Shown one piece after another: positions 9,678 through 19,359 of a stretch of DNA of 64,000 nt. Where the stretch lies: positions 2,363,501 through 2,427,500 of the forward strand of contig CM034392.1 in NCBI GenBank assembly GCA_019925095.2. Reading direction: 5' to 3'. The notes beneath the pieces are model-generated. The model was not told the DNA's origin, made no database searches, and was given only the letters and a program-made list of their open reading frames with translations. The position numbers and the translations under genes are program-made. The stretch comes from Dendrolimus kikuchii (taxonomy: Eukaryota > Arthropoda > Insecta > Lepidoptera > Lasiocampidae). How positions within the stretch are numbered: position 1 is the stretch's first letter; the number at the start of each line of letters is the position of its first letter.

Positions 9678-9925
9678 GTAGAAATTGTAATTGTATGAAT
9701 GCACTACACTAGGCTAGTAAACGTTGATCCCATATCTGGTGTTGCAAACATTTGTAGGTGATGGTAACCAATTTCCAGTACGTTTGATCTGTGCTGGAAA
9801 GGAGAAAGAACACAATTACTTGCGGTCCGGAGGCCTGTCGTAAGAGGCGACAAAACAGATCACATTCGTAGCACTTTTGGTGTTAGAAATGTCCATATGC
9901 AACGGTAACCGCTTTAAAAAAAAAC
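9678..9925 (+). mobile_element. SINE-like retroposon, long-headed variant
   Basis: A 5' extension (GTAATTGTATGAATGCACTA, then a second copy of the GTTGCAAACAT tail motif) precedes the usual head at about 9785. The body is internally deleted and ends at a run of nine A. The same extended head occurs at 20374-20510, so it is a subfamily rather than a local accident. Confidence 0.6.
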
Positions 9926-10229
9926 ATTGCAGGAGTTCAGCAGACAGGCAGACGGCCCACTTAATGGAAAGCGGTTACCATCGCCTATGGACATTTGCAA
10001 CACCAAAGGTGCTACAAATGCTCTGCTACTCTCTTAAAGGAGACTGGAACCTGGTCACTAATGCCGGAACACAACACAAGGTTGTTATGGCGGCATACTC
10101 TAGAATAGGGGTGGTCGCCATCCAGTCGAGCAAATACCCTACCACCTGGCTGTGGGTTGTTTAGTCGCCTCTTACGACAGGCCGCCGGGCCGCAGGAAAT
10201 TGTATTCTCTCTCCGTTCCTGCACGGATA
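9926..10229 (-). mobile_element. SINE-like retroposon, near full length
   Basis: Head-on junction with the preceding plus-strand copy: that copy's A run touches the 3' end of this one. The body is complete from the tail motif to GTGCAGGAACGGAG. Confidence 0.75.
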
Positions 10230-10242
10230 AGAGCTTTTGATC

Positions 10243-10283
10243 ACGTGGGCCGTCTGCCATTCTGCTGAACTCATGCAATAAAA
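10243..10283 (+). mobile_element. Shared tail fragment
   Basis: About 40 bp of the tail (GTGGGCCGTCTGCC to CATGCAATAAAAAAA). A further decayed piece may follow to 10320. Confidence 0.45.
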
Positions 10284-10320
10284 AAAATGGGCTGTCTGCC
10301 TGTTTGCAAGCTTCGCAATA

Positions 10321-10635
10321 AACAATGTTGCTGCTAACAGAGGCAGAATAAAATCTAATGTCATATTTAAACGACAAGCACAACGAAACTACTTGCAGCC
10401 ATCACTTTTACAACAAACCCATTACAAACTTTCATGGTCCTCTGTACAATTTCCGGAATTCTTTTATAGCAAACAAGAGATCCTTTATCTCAAACAAGAA
10501 ATAATGCTAAGAAGCTAAATATTAGTTAGTAACTCGTCGAGATTTTTAAAGTGCAGCTTAAACTTTAATGCATCTAACCTCAGGGTAAATTCAGAGATGT
10601 AAGCGAGGCAGTAACAAAGTTTTAAATATTAATTA
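10321..10635. other. No gene seen
   Basis: Unique-looking AT-rich sequence between the SINE fragments and the Helitron. Confidence 0.4.
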
Positions 10636-10694
10636 CTAGCGGCCCCGACAGACGTTGTCCTGCTCTGAAAAAATATAAATCTTGGACCCGATCC

Positions 10695-11064
10695 CAGCGC
10701 CACCTACCGGTTCTAATTGCGAGTCTAAACCATCCGGGAACCCACTGAAACACATAAGAACAAAATCACCAAAATCACTCCAGGTGATTAGGAGGATTCT
10801 AGAACTCGATCTCAGCGCCACCTACCGGTTCTAATTGCGAGTCTAAACCATCCGGGAACCTGCTCAAACACACAAAAACAAAATCACCAAAATCGCTCCC
10901 GGTGTTTAGGAGGATTCTAAATCCCGGTCTCAGCGCCACCTACCGATTCTAATTGCGAATCTAAACCATCCGGGAACCCACTCAAACACACAAAAACAAA
11001 ATCACCAAAATCGTTCCACGTGATTAGGAGGATTCTAGAACCCGATCTCAGCGCCACCTACCGG
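10695..11064 (-). repeat. 118-bp tandem array inside Helitron
   Basis: A little over three units of 118 bp, differing by scattered substitutions. Each contains CCATCCGGGAAC and CAAAATCACCAAAATC. The regular spacing points to unequal exchange or rolling-circle slippage. Confidence 0.8.
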
Positions 11065-11188
11065 TTCCAACGGGATAAAAAGTATACTATGTCCGTCTCC
11101 TGGTTCTAAGCTACGTCCCCACCAATTTTCAACCAAATCAGTACAGCTGTGCTTGAGTTATAAATAATGTAACTAGCACGACTTTCTT

Positions 11189-11195
<7 letters not shown>

Positions 11196-11259
<64 letters not shown>
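11196..11259. repeat. (AT)n microsatellite
   Basis: About 64 bp of AT repeat, grown out of the TATATATA start of the Helitron. Confidence 0.9.
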
Positions 11260-11261
<2 letters not shown>

Positions 11262-11470
11262 TTTTACTATATTTATAACATTTGGTATTTATTAATGAAA
11301 ACAAGCAAAAACCAGCTTTTTTAACGAGCTAATAATCGTGTTACAATTAAGGGAGTAAGTGTTTAGGGTATTCAATGAGGAGGTTAAATGTGAAAGACGA
11401 TCATAAAGATTTTTCGTTTGAGAGTGAATGTTAGTTATACAAAGATTATAATAGTTTTATAAATTAATAT

Positions 11471-11921
11471 TGTTACGAATTTGCGGGATACGAATTAAAA
11501 TGCCGTTGAAATTATCACAAAGTTTATTAGAAGTACACACACGTAATTCACAATTCTTAGAAACTAAGCCGAATGAAACAAGTCTAAACTATAAAGCCAA
11601 AAATTGTAATGACATAAATCGCGCAAAGGCTATTGTTATAAGATACTCGTTTCGAAAGTACACTGTGTAACGGCTCGATCGCAGTTGAAACTCAACATAG
11701 TCAGCTCCGACGGACTGACATTATATATTTGCAGAATAGACATGGTTCCTCAAAGTCGTATTAATGGCTTTTAGGAATGTGCAACGAAATTCAAACAAAA
11801 GAAGAAAGGATTTATGATGTCTTACTGTGGCATAATACAAAGGGATAAACGCGAACAATAGATCATTTACATTGGAAGGGGTAGCAAAACACCTCTAACG
11901 GATAAGTATCGATTCACAACA
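11471..11921 (+). mobile_element. Solo LTR, family G, copy 1
   Basis: 451 bp beginning TGTTACG and ending CACAACA, flanked on both sides by ATAT (11467-11470 and 11922-11925). The start (ATTAAAATGCCGTTG, AGTTTATTAGAA) matches the LTR at 43358 and the reverse complement of 35880-36322. No gag or pol lies next to it, so it is a solo LTR left by recombination between the two ends of a provirus-like element. ATAT targets with 4-bp duplications are known for some gypsy-group elements; the family assignment is tentative. Confidence 0.75.
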
Positions 11922-11925
11922 ATAT

Positions 11926-12012
11926 CGATAATTAATAGATTTTTATTATTAATGATAATTCTTAAAGTACAATGTAATAGCATGATACCCATCTTATATA
12001 TAAGTATATAAA

Positions 12013-12057
<45 letters not shown>

Positions 12058-12359
12058 TATAGACATAAGGCCAATACTGCACATGCACTTCCTCACAACA
12101 CCAGCATGTAACAGATACACTCTGCATTAGTATAAGTTTAGTATTAAAATTAGAATAAATTATTATTATAAGTTATTCTTAAGGTACACCACAACATAAA
12201 AATCACTAAATTAATGTCACACACAGGAACAAAAATAAACAATAAGCGTGTATGGACTCTAAAATCTTTCATAGAAATTAAGTTGTAAAAAAGGGTACGG
12301 AACTCGAGCCCGTAGAGATGTTAATAATAATAAAAAATAAATAAATAAATAAAAACGCT
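11926..12359. other. No gene seen; (AT)n run
   Basis: AT-rich sequence with an AT microsatellite at about 12019-12056. No coding or structural feature is recognised. Confidence 0.45.
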
Positions 12360-12662
12360 AATGTCACGGTGTATGTCCGGGATAAACTCTGATACTACTA
12401 AATAGGTCTTGATGAAATTTTGTATATGTGTAATTTGGTCCTACTTAACTTTTATCTCGATTATTGACCTCAATGATAAAATTCTAATGTTAATGTGTCA
12501 CTGAACTCCTTCTACACTCCTGGAGCGATTTTGATGATTATTTTGTACGTGTCTGAGTGGATCCGCGGATAGTTTACATTCACAACTAGACCCAGTGAGT
12601 GAGTCTGCAATCGGTTCCTAACTTTTTTTTCAAGGGAGGACAACGTCTGTCGGGTTTGCTAG
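12360..12662 (+). mobile_element. Decayed Helitron
   Basis: The 3' end is clear (GGACAACGTCTGTCGGG, then CTAG at 12659-12662 before T). The 5' end is not recognisable. The interior has the usual TTTTGATGATTATTTTGTAC and ACTAGACCCAGTGAGTG segments in degraded form. Confidence 0.5.
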
Positions 12663-12689
12663 TTTTTTTTTTTCAGTATCATTAATTTA

Positions 12690-12895
12690 TTTAATTTTTT
12701 TATTGCACGAGTTCAGCAGACGGGCAGACGGCCCAGTTGATGGAAAGCGGTTACCATCGCCTATGGACATTTGCAACACCAAAGGTGCTACAAATGCGCT
12801 GCTGCTCTCTTAAAGGAGTCTGGAACCTGGTCACTAATGCCGGAACACAACACAAGGTTGTTATGGCGGCATACTCTAGACCAGGGGTGGTCGCC
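12690..12895 (-). mobile_element. SINE-like retroposon, 5'-truncated
   Basis: Tail and middle are present, stopping at the CCAGGGGTGGTCGCC block, so the head of the element is missing. Confidence 0.7.
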
Positions 12896-13070
12896 CAATT
12901 TATTGTACACTAACTACTCTCATCTATTCTATATTACCTACATAAATATTCGATGCGATGATAAATTTATACATATTTATATGTTTCAGTGTGGATAATG
13001 TTGGATATAATCTGATTCTTGGATTTTGTACTATTTTTTAAATATATTTAGTATTTGTATATTTTTTTTT

Positions 13071-13860
13071 TAAGATGACTGTCAGGCGAGAGGCTTACAT
13101 TTGAATGCGAAGAAAACAAAGGTTATGGTGTTTGAAAGAGAAGAAACCAGAACGAATGCAAGGATAATGGTCGATGATGTTATGCTGGAGCAAGTGAATG
13201 AGTTTGTATATCTTGGATGTGCTTTTAGCAGGGATGGAAGGTACACCGCTGATATAGAAAGAAGAGTGAATTTGGGGAATAGTTTAAATGGAGCGTTAGG
13301 TAAACTTCTAGGCGCTAAGAACCTCAGCCAGAAGGCCCAGCTCGCCGTACACAACGCGGTGCTGGTACCTACGCTCACGTATGGAAGCGAGAGTTGGGTA
13401 TGGAAGAAAGAGCATGAAAGTAGAGTAAACGCGGTCGAGATGCGAGCACTGCGCAAAATCTGCGGAGTGACGCTCGCGGACCGCGTTCGTAATACCGAAG
13501 TAAGAAAGAGAGTTGGTCTGAAAGAGAGTGTCGGGGTGAAGGTAAGGAAAGGAATGCTCCGGTGGTTCGGGCATGTGGAAAGAATGCATGATGAAAGAAT
13601 GACTAAACAGATATACAATGCAAAAGTGGATGGATGCAGAAGTCGTGGAAGGCCACGACACACCTTCCATGATCAAATTGATCGTGTACTAGCAGAAGGT
13701 GATGTCAGGAGCCTTAAGAACAGACGAGCTTGCATGACAAGAGTTATGAATGTCAAAGAGGCAAGTGAGGTGTGTAAGAATAAGCCTAAATGGCACTCTG
13801 TTGTTCGTGCCTACCCCGCAAGGGAACTGGCGTGAAGTTATGTATGTATGTATGTATGTA
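13071..13860 (+). pseudogene. RTE-like RT C-terminus, longest TATG-tail copy
   Basis: This is the longest of sixteen copies in the window. A 244-codon frame (13101-13835) covers the end of the reverse transcriptase and beyond: NAKKTKVMVF, FVYLGCAFSRDG, VPTLTYGSESWVW, MLRWFGHVERMHDE and RSRGRPRHTFHD, ending in AYPARELA. The stop is followed at once by TATGTATG repeats that form the 3' tail. Endonuclease and catalytic FADD are absent, so it is a 5'-truncated dead copy. A TGTATATTTTTT sequence on both sides is a likely target-site duplication. The RTE-clade assignment is from general resemblance. Confidence 0.75.
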
Positions 13861-13872
13861 TGTATATTTTTT

Positions 13873-14497
13873 ACCTTCAATAAATAAATAGAGTAATTTA
13901 GAAGAAATGAATGAAATATATCTTAATAATTTGATTAAGGATGACATTCTGAAAATTTAAATCAAACTATTCAAATCGTCAGAATTACATGAATACCGTT
14001 ACCTTTAAATTGAACATCGATTTCTACCCTGGGACTAGCTGAATAAAAAAATCATTAACACCCCGCTCGCTAGCAACAAAACGTAAAAACACTCTTAAGA
14101 GCCAATAAAAAATTCAAAGCCGGAGCGCGTCCATCATAAAATCCTTGCTAACATCAAAAAGGAATTAATGTGCTTCCGAAATTCGGTTGTCTTCGAGCAG
14201 TTTGTTTAATTGGGCAACAAACTTGATGAACTCAGATAAAGGCCGCCGGATATCCGGACCGGTCTGTCCGGAGCGTCTCAAATTTCATTATAAGAAAGGC
14301 TCCGACAGAAATGTCAGGAATCTTGTTATCCCTACCTGACGTGCTTTTATTGAATCAGGTATTTTTCCTTAAATCGATGTGTTCGCACTTTCAGGACTGT
14401 TAGGTGTTGTTGGAAATTTTAATTGAAAAATTTAAATTTAAAATTCGCTACTTTAGTTTCCGCATTTGGTACCTATACATAATCAGATACAAATGTT
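13873..14497. other. No gene seen
   Basis: About 600 bp of moderately AT-rich, unique-looking sequence. I see no ORF or repeat I can name. Confidence 0.4.
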
Positions 14498-14880
14498 TTC
14501 CACTGGAGAACACTTTTTGAAGATACATACATAACTTCACGCCAGTTCCCTTGCGGGGTAGGCACGAAGAACAAAGCGCCATTTAGGCTTATTCTTACAC
14601 ACCTCACTTGGTTCTTTGATATTCATAACTCTTGTCATGCACGCTCGTCTGTTCTTAAGGCTCCTGACATCACCTTCTGCTAGTACACGATCAATTTGAT
14701 CATGGAAGATATGTCGTGGCCTTCCACGATTTCTGCATCATACATATAAGTTAAAATTTAAATTTACTTCCTATTTTATGTACACTGCCTCGCAACGTGT
14801 TATTGATGTCAAGGAGAAGAAGCGGCAAGAAACTCCCCAGCACAGACGTCTAGCTAAAAATTGTTTTTCTTTATACTTCT
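14498..14880. repeat. PLE-like terminal repeat of a second family, interrupted
   Basis: Matches 59195-59360: GGAGAACACTTTTTGAAG, then CATACATATAAGTTAAAATT, then AGAAGCGG and AAGAAACTC, ending TCTAGCTAAAAATTGTTTTT. Its second half parallels the terminal repeat of the GIY-YIG PLE (CGCAAC-TGTTAT, GAAGAAGCGG, AAGAAACTC, CAGC). An RTE copy is inserted at 14527-14745. Confidence 0.5.
14527..14745 (-). pseudogene. RTE-like TATG-tail copy, truncated
   Basis: Last 70 or so codons of the family, ending in the ATACATACATA tail. It splits a repeat whose intact form is seen at 59195-59360. A short ATACATA duplication is possible but cannot be separated from the tail. Confidence 0.7.
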
Positions 14881-14980
14881 TATTCTATTTATATCGCAAG
14901 TTCTTTTTTTAAACTTTTTAGAAGTAATAAAACTACGTTTTAACGGTTTTAAGCGCGGTAATTTTATTTGATTTTGGTTT

Positions 14981-15022
14981 TTCCGACGTTTCGGCCACTT
15001 TTCAGTGGCCGTGATCACGGAA
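14981..15022 (-). ncRNA. Hammerhead-like ribozyme motif, left arm
   Basis: Minus strand: TTCC, GTGATCA, C, GGCCAC-TGAAAA-GTGGCC, GAAAC, GTC, GGAA. All three helices can form. Stem III is only the self-complementary ACGU, so cleavage would need two molecules. Confidence 0.5.
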
Positions 15023-15285
15023 GACAAAGATGTCAAGTGTCAACGAGTATTGTTAAAGTTTTATTTAGCCTACCGCCAACTTGTTAATTTTAATTATTTA
15101 ATTTTAATTTTGTTTATGGTTATTATTTACTCTATGGGAGCGTAATCTAATTTACTACCGCTTCGCAACATGTTATGGCTTGAAGAGAAGAAGCGGCGCA
15201 AGAAACTCTTCAGCAAACATGCCTAGCTCTAATAATTTTATATAATATTAAAATGGGTGGAAGGAAAAATAAAAGTAATTATCAG

Positions 15286-15480
15286 TCAAGTTGGTTTGTG
15301 TTCCGTTGTACGCAGAAAGAGCTCACAGTCTTGAGATCTGGCAGCTGGTTTTTGCTGGGTTTGGGTCTTAATAGTTATGATGATTGGTTCCCAAACAGGT
15401 GGTACTTGCCAACCATCTTCTCTATTGAAATTTGGGTGTTTTTTGATTTCAATAGCCTCACGCATCATTCTAGGTATGAA
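15286..15480 (-). pseudogene. PLE C-terminal (GIY-YIG region) fragment
   Basis: About 60 codons reading MMREAIEIKKHPNFNRED and then GWQVPPVWEPI, typical of the region after the GIY-YIG core in PLE-encoded proteins, ending at a stop. The upstream GIY-YIG core is missing here but present in the copy at 55681-56085, where the same segment carries a frameshift. Confidence 0.6.
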
Positions 15481-15696
15481 ATTAATATTATATAAAATTA
15501 TTAGAGCTAGGCATGTTTGCTGAAGAGTTTCTTACGCCGCTTCTTCTCTTCAAACCATAACATGTTGCAAAGCGGTAGTAAATTAGATTAGGCTCCCATA
15601 GAGTAAATAATAACCATAAACAAAATTAAAATTAACAAGTTGGCGGTAGACTAAATAAAACTTTAACAATACTCGTTGACACTTGACATCTTTGTC

Positions 15697-15738
15697 TTCC
15701 GTGATCACGGCCACTGAAAAGTGGCCGAAACGTCGGAA
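15697..15738 (+). ncRNA. Hammerhead-like ribozyme motif, right arm
   Basis: Same sequence as the left-arm motif in opposite orientation: stem I TTCC/GGAA, core GTGATCA, stem II GGCCAC/GTGGCC, GAAAC then GTC. Confidence 0.5.
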
Positions 15739-15774
15739 AAACCAAAATCAAATAAAATTACCGCGCTTAAAACG

Positions 15775-16218
15775 CCTATTGACATTTGCTACACCATAAG
15801 CGCTACAAATGCGCTGCTGCTCTCTTGAGGGAGACTGGAACCTGGTCACTAATGCCGGAACACAACTCAGGTTGTTATGGCGACATACTTTATACCGTGA
15901 TCAAACTGATCGTGTACTAGCAGATGGTGATGTCAGGAGCCTTAAGAACAGACGAGCGTGCATGACAAGAGTTATGAACGTCAAAGAAGGAAGTGAGGTG
16001 TGTAAGAATAAGCTTGAATGGCGCTCTGTTGTCCGTGCCTACCCCGCAAGGGAACTGGCGTGAAGTTATGTATGTATGTGCTTTATACCAGGGGTGATAG
16101 CCATCCAATCGTACAAATGCCCTACCACCTGGCTGTGGGTTGTTTTGTTGCCTGTTACGGCCTGTCGGCCGCCCGGCGGCAGAATATTGTATTCTATCCC
16201 AGTTCCTGCACGGAAACA
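15775..16218 (-). mobile_element. SINE-like retroposon split by an RTE insertion
   Basis: The two halves (15775-15896 and 16081-16218) join into one copy when the RTE piece is removed. The 3' tail is cut off at 15775, at the junction with the PLE arm. Confidence 0.8.
15897..16080 (+). pseudogene. RTE-like TATG-tail copy nested in SINE
   Basis: 184 bp covering the last 55 or so codons plus the tail. It is flanked by CTTTATACC at 15888-15896 and 16081-16089, a 9-bp target-site duplication. Confidence 0.85.
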
Positions 16219-16730
16219 ATGTTTCCATTCATACATTCACCATACACTCTCATCAATAATGTAGAAAAAGTTGTATGGAAAAGTGAAAAGCAACAGAAAA
16301 GTGTTCCAGCAGGGCCGCCCTTACACCCACCCCGATAGACCCCTGTTGATATTTGACAACTTTATTGGAACGATAATTGAATTTTCACAAGCTTTTATAC
16401 TGATAAAAATTGGTATATTGGATTTTCGGCGTACAGTCTAATTTCGGATGGGGGTCTGACGTTAGCGGATCGCGTGGTTTACTCATTGCGGGGCGTAAAC
16501 AATTATTACCGAGTATTTGTGTACATAAATAAATTATTTCGCGGAGTATTGACGGATTCAGAGAATTGTTACTTGAATACCCCATTGAATCTGTTACGAA
16601 ATGTAATTGTATAATACTTTTTGCTACCCCTGTTTCCAAAAGTAACTACGGACAAAATTAATATCTGCGTCATTGTACAAATACCTACAACAAATATTTT
16701 ACTGACTGACATTTTTAATTCTTCTAAATA
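16219..16730. other. No gene seen
   Basis: AT-rich sequence. An 84-codon minus-strand frame at 16385-16639 has no recognisable domain. Confidence 0.4.
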
Positions 16731-16779
16731 GAAAGAAGGAAAGAAAGAAAAACTTTATTTGAAGAAATTGCGACGCAAT

Positions 16780-16900
16780 TACATTCCTTATACATTTTTA
16801 TACACAAAGCATATTTTGAGAATTTGTACGCCGCATTTTCAGCAAACACGGTTTGCATTCGGCATATTGTTGTGTCGGAATAATATCCAATATAAATATT
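16780..16900 (-). repeat. Dispersed repeat shared with 49620-49740
   Basis: The blocks TGTTTGCTGAAAATGCGGCG and AAATTCTCAA (minus strand) recur on the plus strand at about 49620-49740. Unclassified, probably an old transposon. Confidence 0.4.
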
Positions 16901-17546
16901 CAAGTCATCAATAGTCAGTTAACTTATTAATAAGATTCAAAAGGAATGTAATGTTTGTATTTAGGTTAGGTTGTTTATTGTTTAAAGTTGTTTAGTTTTC
17001 CCGTTAGAAGTGTTACAGTTTAAGATAGATTGAATAATTAATTTAGATTTATTATTACGTATTGTTAGTCCTTACATTTATGGAAATACTGTAAGATGCT
17101 TTTTAATAAAAAAAATAAAATAAAATAAAATCGTTAAAAAACCGACTTAAAAAACTAAAAAGTATAAAATAACTTAATTAAGATTTTGGACAAGAATTTA
17201 TTCAGTTTATTAAGGGACAAAATAATATAAAATTTTCTACATCTTGAACTTGGTGCCGAGCTGGGTGGATGAATGGGCAGGCTGGTCACACCACAGAGTG
17301 AAGTTGCAACTAGTTAATGGCCCAATAAACATTCTGAGACCAACCATGGATTAATACCACTTAGGCAATAGACAACATAGTGTTTGGCGTCAGTGGACCG
17401 ATCAATGCCAACTTTCTCTTAATTAATTTAATACAAATTTGGCTTCGCTAGCGATATTGATTTTATCAGCAACATTAATTTACATTAAATACTTTCCGAT
17501 TATTTAAAGATATATAAATTTTTTTGACATGTGTCTGGACAAAAAT
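16901..17546. other. No gene seen; A-rich 3' end near 17110
   Basis: At 17095-17130 a TTTAATAAAAAAAATAAAAT run looks like the 3' end of an old retroposon of unknown family. The rest is unassigned. Confidence 0.35.
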
Positions 17547-17780
17547 GTATATTTTTTTTTATTTCAGGAGTTCAGCAGACGGCCCACTTGATGAAAAGCG
17601 GTTACTATCGCCTATGGACATTTGCCACACCAAAGGTGCTACAAATGCGCTGCTGCTCTCTTAAGGGAGACTGGAACCTGGTCACTAATGCCGGAACACA
17701 ACTCAAGGTTGTTATGGCGACATACTCTAGACCAGGGGTGGTAGCCATCCAGTCGGGCAAATGCCCTACCACCTGGCAAA
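17547..17780 (-). mobile_element. SINE-like retroposon, 5'-truncated
   Basis: Tail and middle present up to CTACCACCTGGC; the head is missing. Confidence 0.75.
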
Positions 17781-18272
17781 ACGTAATGATATATAACCTG
17801 TGTGAAAACTTAACGGTTATATAAACAAGAATTCCGTACTGTTTAAAATAGAACTTTAATTAAAATCATTTTATAAACATATTGTTATGCAGTTTTCAAA
17901 CCTTTATTTCATAATTAAAATATGCGACACAACGTCAATTGAAGGTACAGTCGTGCACGACAGTGCTAGCCGCAGTACCATAGACGACATAGCGCAACGC
18001 TGCGACCGCAGATAAAGGAGCGTGCGGAAACGCGGAGAGCGCGGTAAACGACAACGGGCGTCCGCTTCCTCTGTGACAATACGCCAGGTGGCGTTGTGCG
18101 CGCGACTGTACTTTGTCGGTTAGAAGTTCATATTTCGAACGGCACCCATTTAAAAGTTTTATGATATATTGTAATGCCTACGTGGAACTCAGTTTCGGTT
18201 GTTTGCAACGCTCTTATGTTTGTACGCGGCACTTAAAATAAGTTGCAGAATCAAATGTACGTAACAGTTTCG
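17781..18272. other. Unassigned, contains a GC-rich block
   Basis: From about 17935 to 18120 the sequence becomes GC-rich and rich in CG dinucleotides, unlike its neighbours. It has no open frame of note and no similarity that I recognise. Confidence 0.35.
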
Positions 18273-18560
18273 TTGAAGTCGTGATAGCGTAATGGCTAGC
18301 GCACGCGTCTCAGACTCAAAGGGCGTGGGTTCGATCCTGGCCGGAACGCATGCACCACTTAGGCACTTTTCTGACCTAATGTGCATATTGTTACAATTAA
18401 CATGTGCTAATAACGGTGAAGGAAAACATCGTGATGCAACCTGCACATCGAGATAACCGATGTGTCAAGCCTGCCAAGTCGTCTTGGACAAGCGCGGCAG
18501 GTATACTGTCCGTTCCCCTATAGTGGGAGGCCCGAGCCCGGCAGTGGGACATTTATGGGC
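18273..18560 (+). mobile_element. tRNA-derived SINE, second family
   Basis: An A-box-like TAGCGTAATGGCTAGCGC and a B box GGTTCGATCC are spaced as in a tRNA, followed by a non-tRNA body (TGTGTCAAGCCTGCCAAG, GCAGTGGGACATTTATGGGC). It cannot be a functional tRNA because the acceptor stem does not close. Further copies lie at 36636 and 38225. Confidence 0.75.
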
Positions 18561-18767
18561 TGTTCTTACTACAGTTTCGTTGGTGAGACAGCTCTGGAAC
18601 TGACGGCTAAAATAATAATCTTGCATTACTTTATTTAATTTTATGACTCTTTGATCTACAATATGTTACTTATCTATATGTATAAAACAAAGTCGTGATA
18701 ATAACTCAAGAATAACTGGACCGGTTTTTCCATTCTAAATAGCGTAATAACTATGAATATAATTATG
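18561..18767. other. No feature seen
   Basis: AT-rich; part may be the head of an old Helitron (TCTATATGTATAAAACAAAGTC at 18674). Confidence 0.35.
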
Positions 18768-19153
18768 ACGCTCGCGGACCGCGTTCGTAATACCGAAGTA
18801 AGAAAGAGAGTTGGTCTGAAAGAGAGTGTCAGGGTGAAGGTAAGGAAAGGAATGCTCCGGTGGTTCGGGCATGTGGAAAGAACGCATGATGAAAGAATGA
18901 CTAAACAGATATACAATGCAAAAGTGGATGGATACAGAAGTCGTGGAAGGCCACGACACACCTTCCATGATCAAATCGATCGTGTACTAGCAGAAGGTGA
19001 TGGCAGGAGCCTTAAGAACAGACGAGCTTGCATGACAAGAGTTATGAATGTCAAAGAGGCAAGTGAGGTGTGTAAGAATAAGCCTAAATGGCACTCTGTT
19101 GTTCGTGCCTACCCCGCAAGGGAACTGGCGTGAAGTTATGTATGTATGTATGT
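18768..19153 (+). pseudogene. RTE-like TATG-tail copy
   Basis: 386 bp, about 120 codons from TLADRVRNTEVRKRVGLKES to the C-terminus AYPARELA. Flanked by the 12-bp duplication AATATAATTATG (18756-18767 and 19154-19165). The reading frame is open, but the copy lacks endonuclease and catalytic RT. Confidence 0.85.
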
Positions 19154-19359
19154 AATATAATTATGGGAAAATTCGCAAAATATATACATTAGGTTTGGAA
19201 TTCCATCTCTTTCCGCAATTGACAGCTCACGTCATGCATGTTTATATTGGTTTTTTAAATCTAATCATACTGCTTTAATTGTCATCAAAACGGGCCCCGA
19301 AACTCCTTACAAGTACTTGTCACTATTTCTTAAAAAATCATCTGAATTTTTACTTCTTT

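Larger units (their letters stand above)
10636..11261 (-). mobile_element. Helitron with 118-bp internal tandem repeats
   Basis: On the minus strand it begins TCTATATATATA after an A and ends CTAG before a T. The body contains a unit of 118 bp: the CAGCGCCACCTACCG motif recurs at 10695, 10813, 10931 and 11049, exactly 118 bp apart. Single units of this type appear in other Helitrons here (25291, 40698, 53679), so the array is an expansion inside the element. A long AT run is fused to its 5' end. Confidence 0.8.
14926..15774 (-). mobile_element. Penelope-like element relic with inverted terminal repeats
   Basis: Two arms of about 300 bp, 14926-15240 and 15490-15774, are inverted copies of each other. 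Each contains TTTTAAGCGCGGTAATTTTA, the hammerhead-like motif, CAACGAGTATTGTTAAAG and GAAGAAGCGG. Between them is the end of a GIY-YIG-type C-terminal domain on the minus strand. PLEs are known to carry terminal repeats in direct or inverted arrangement. The right arm is cut at 15774 by a SINE-like copy. Confidence 0.7.

Noticed and set aside
10695..11064. CRISPR-like regular array
   Set aside because: The 118-bp units are contiguous tandem copies without unique spacers and lie inside a eukaryotic Helitron.
11196..11259. Replication origin or matrix attachment site at the AT run
   Set aside because: A plain (AT)n microsatellite grown from a Helitron terminus; nothing else supports a function.
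14820..14850. Hammerhead reading of the AAGAAGCGG-AAGAAACTC motif
   Set aside because: GAAAC is present but no CUGANGA-like core and no stem II fit; kept only as a covarying hairpin.
18273..18345. Possible functional tRNA gene (A and B box present)
   Set aside because: No closing acceptor stem, no clear anticodon arm, and the same sequence with a non-tRNA body recurs at 36636 and 38225; it is a SINE head.
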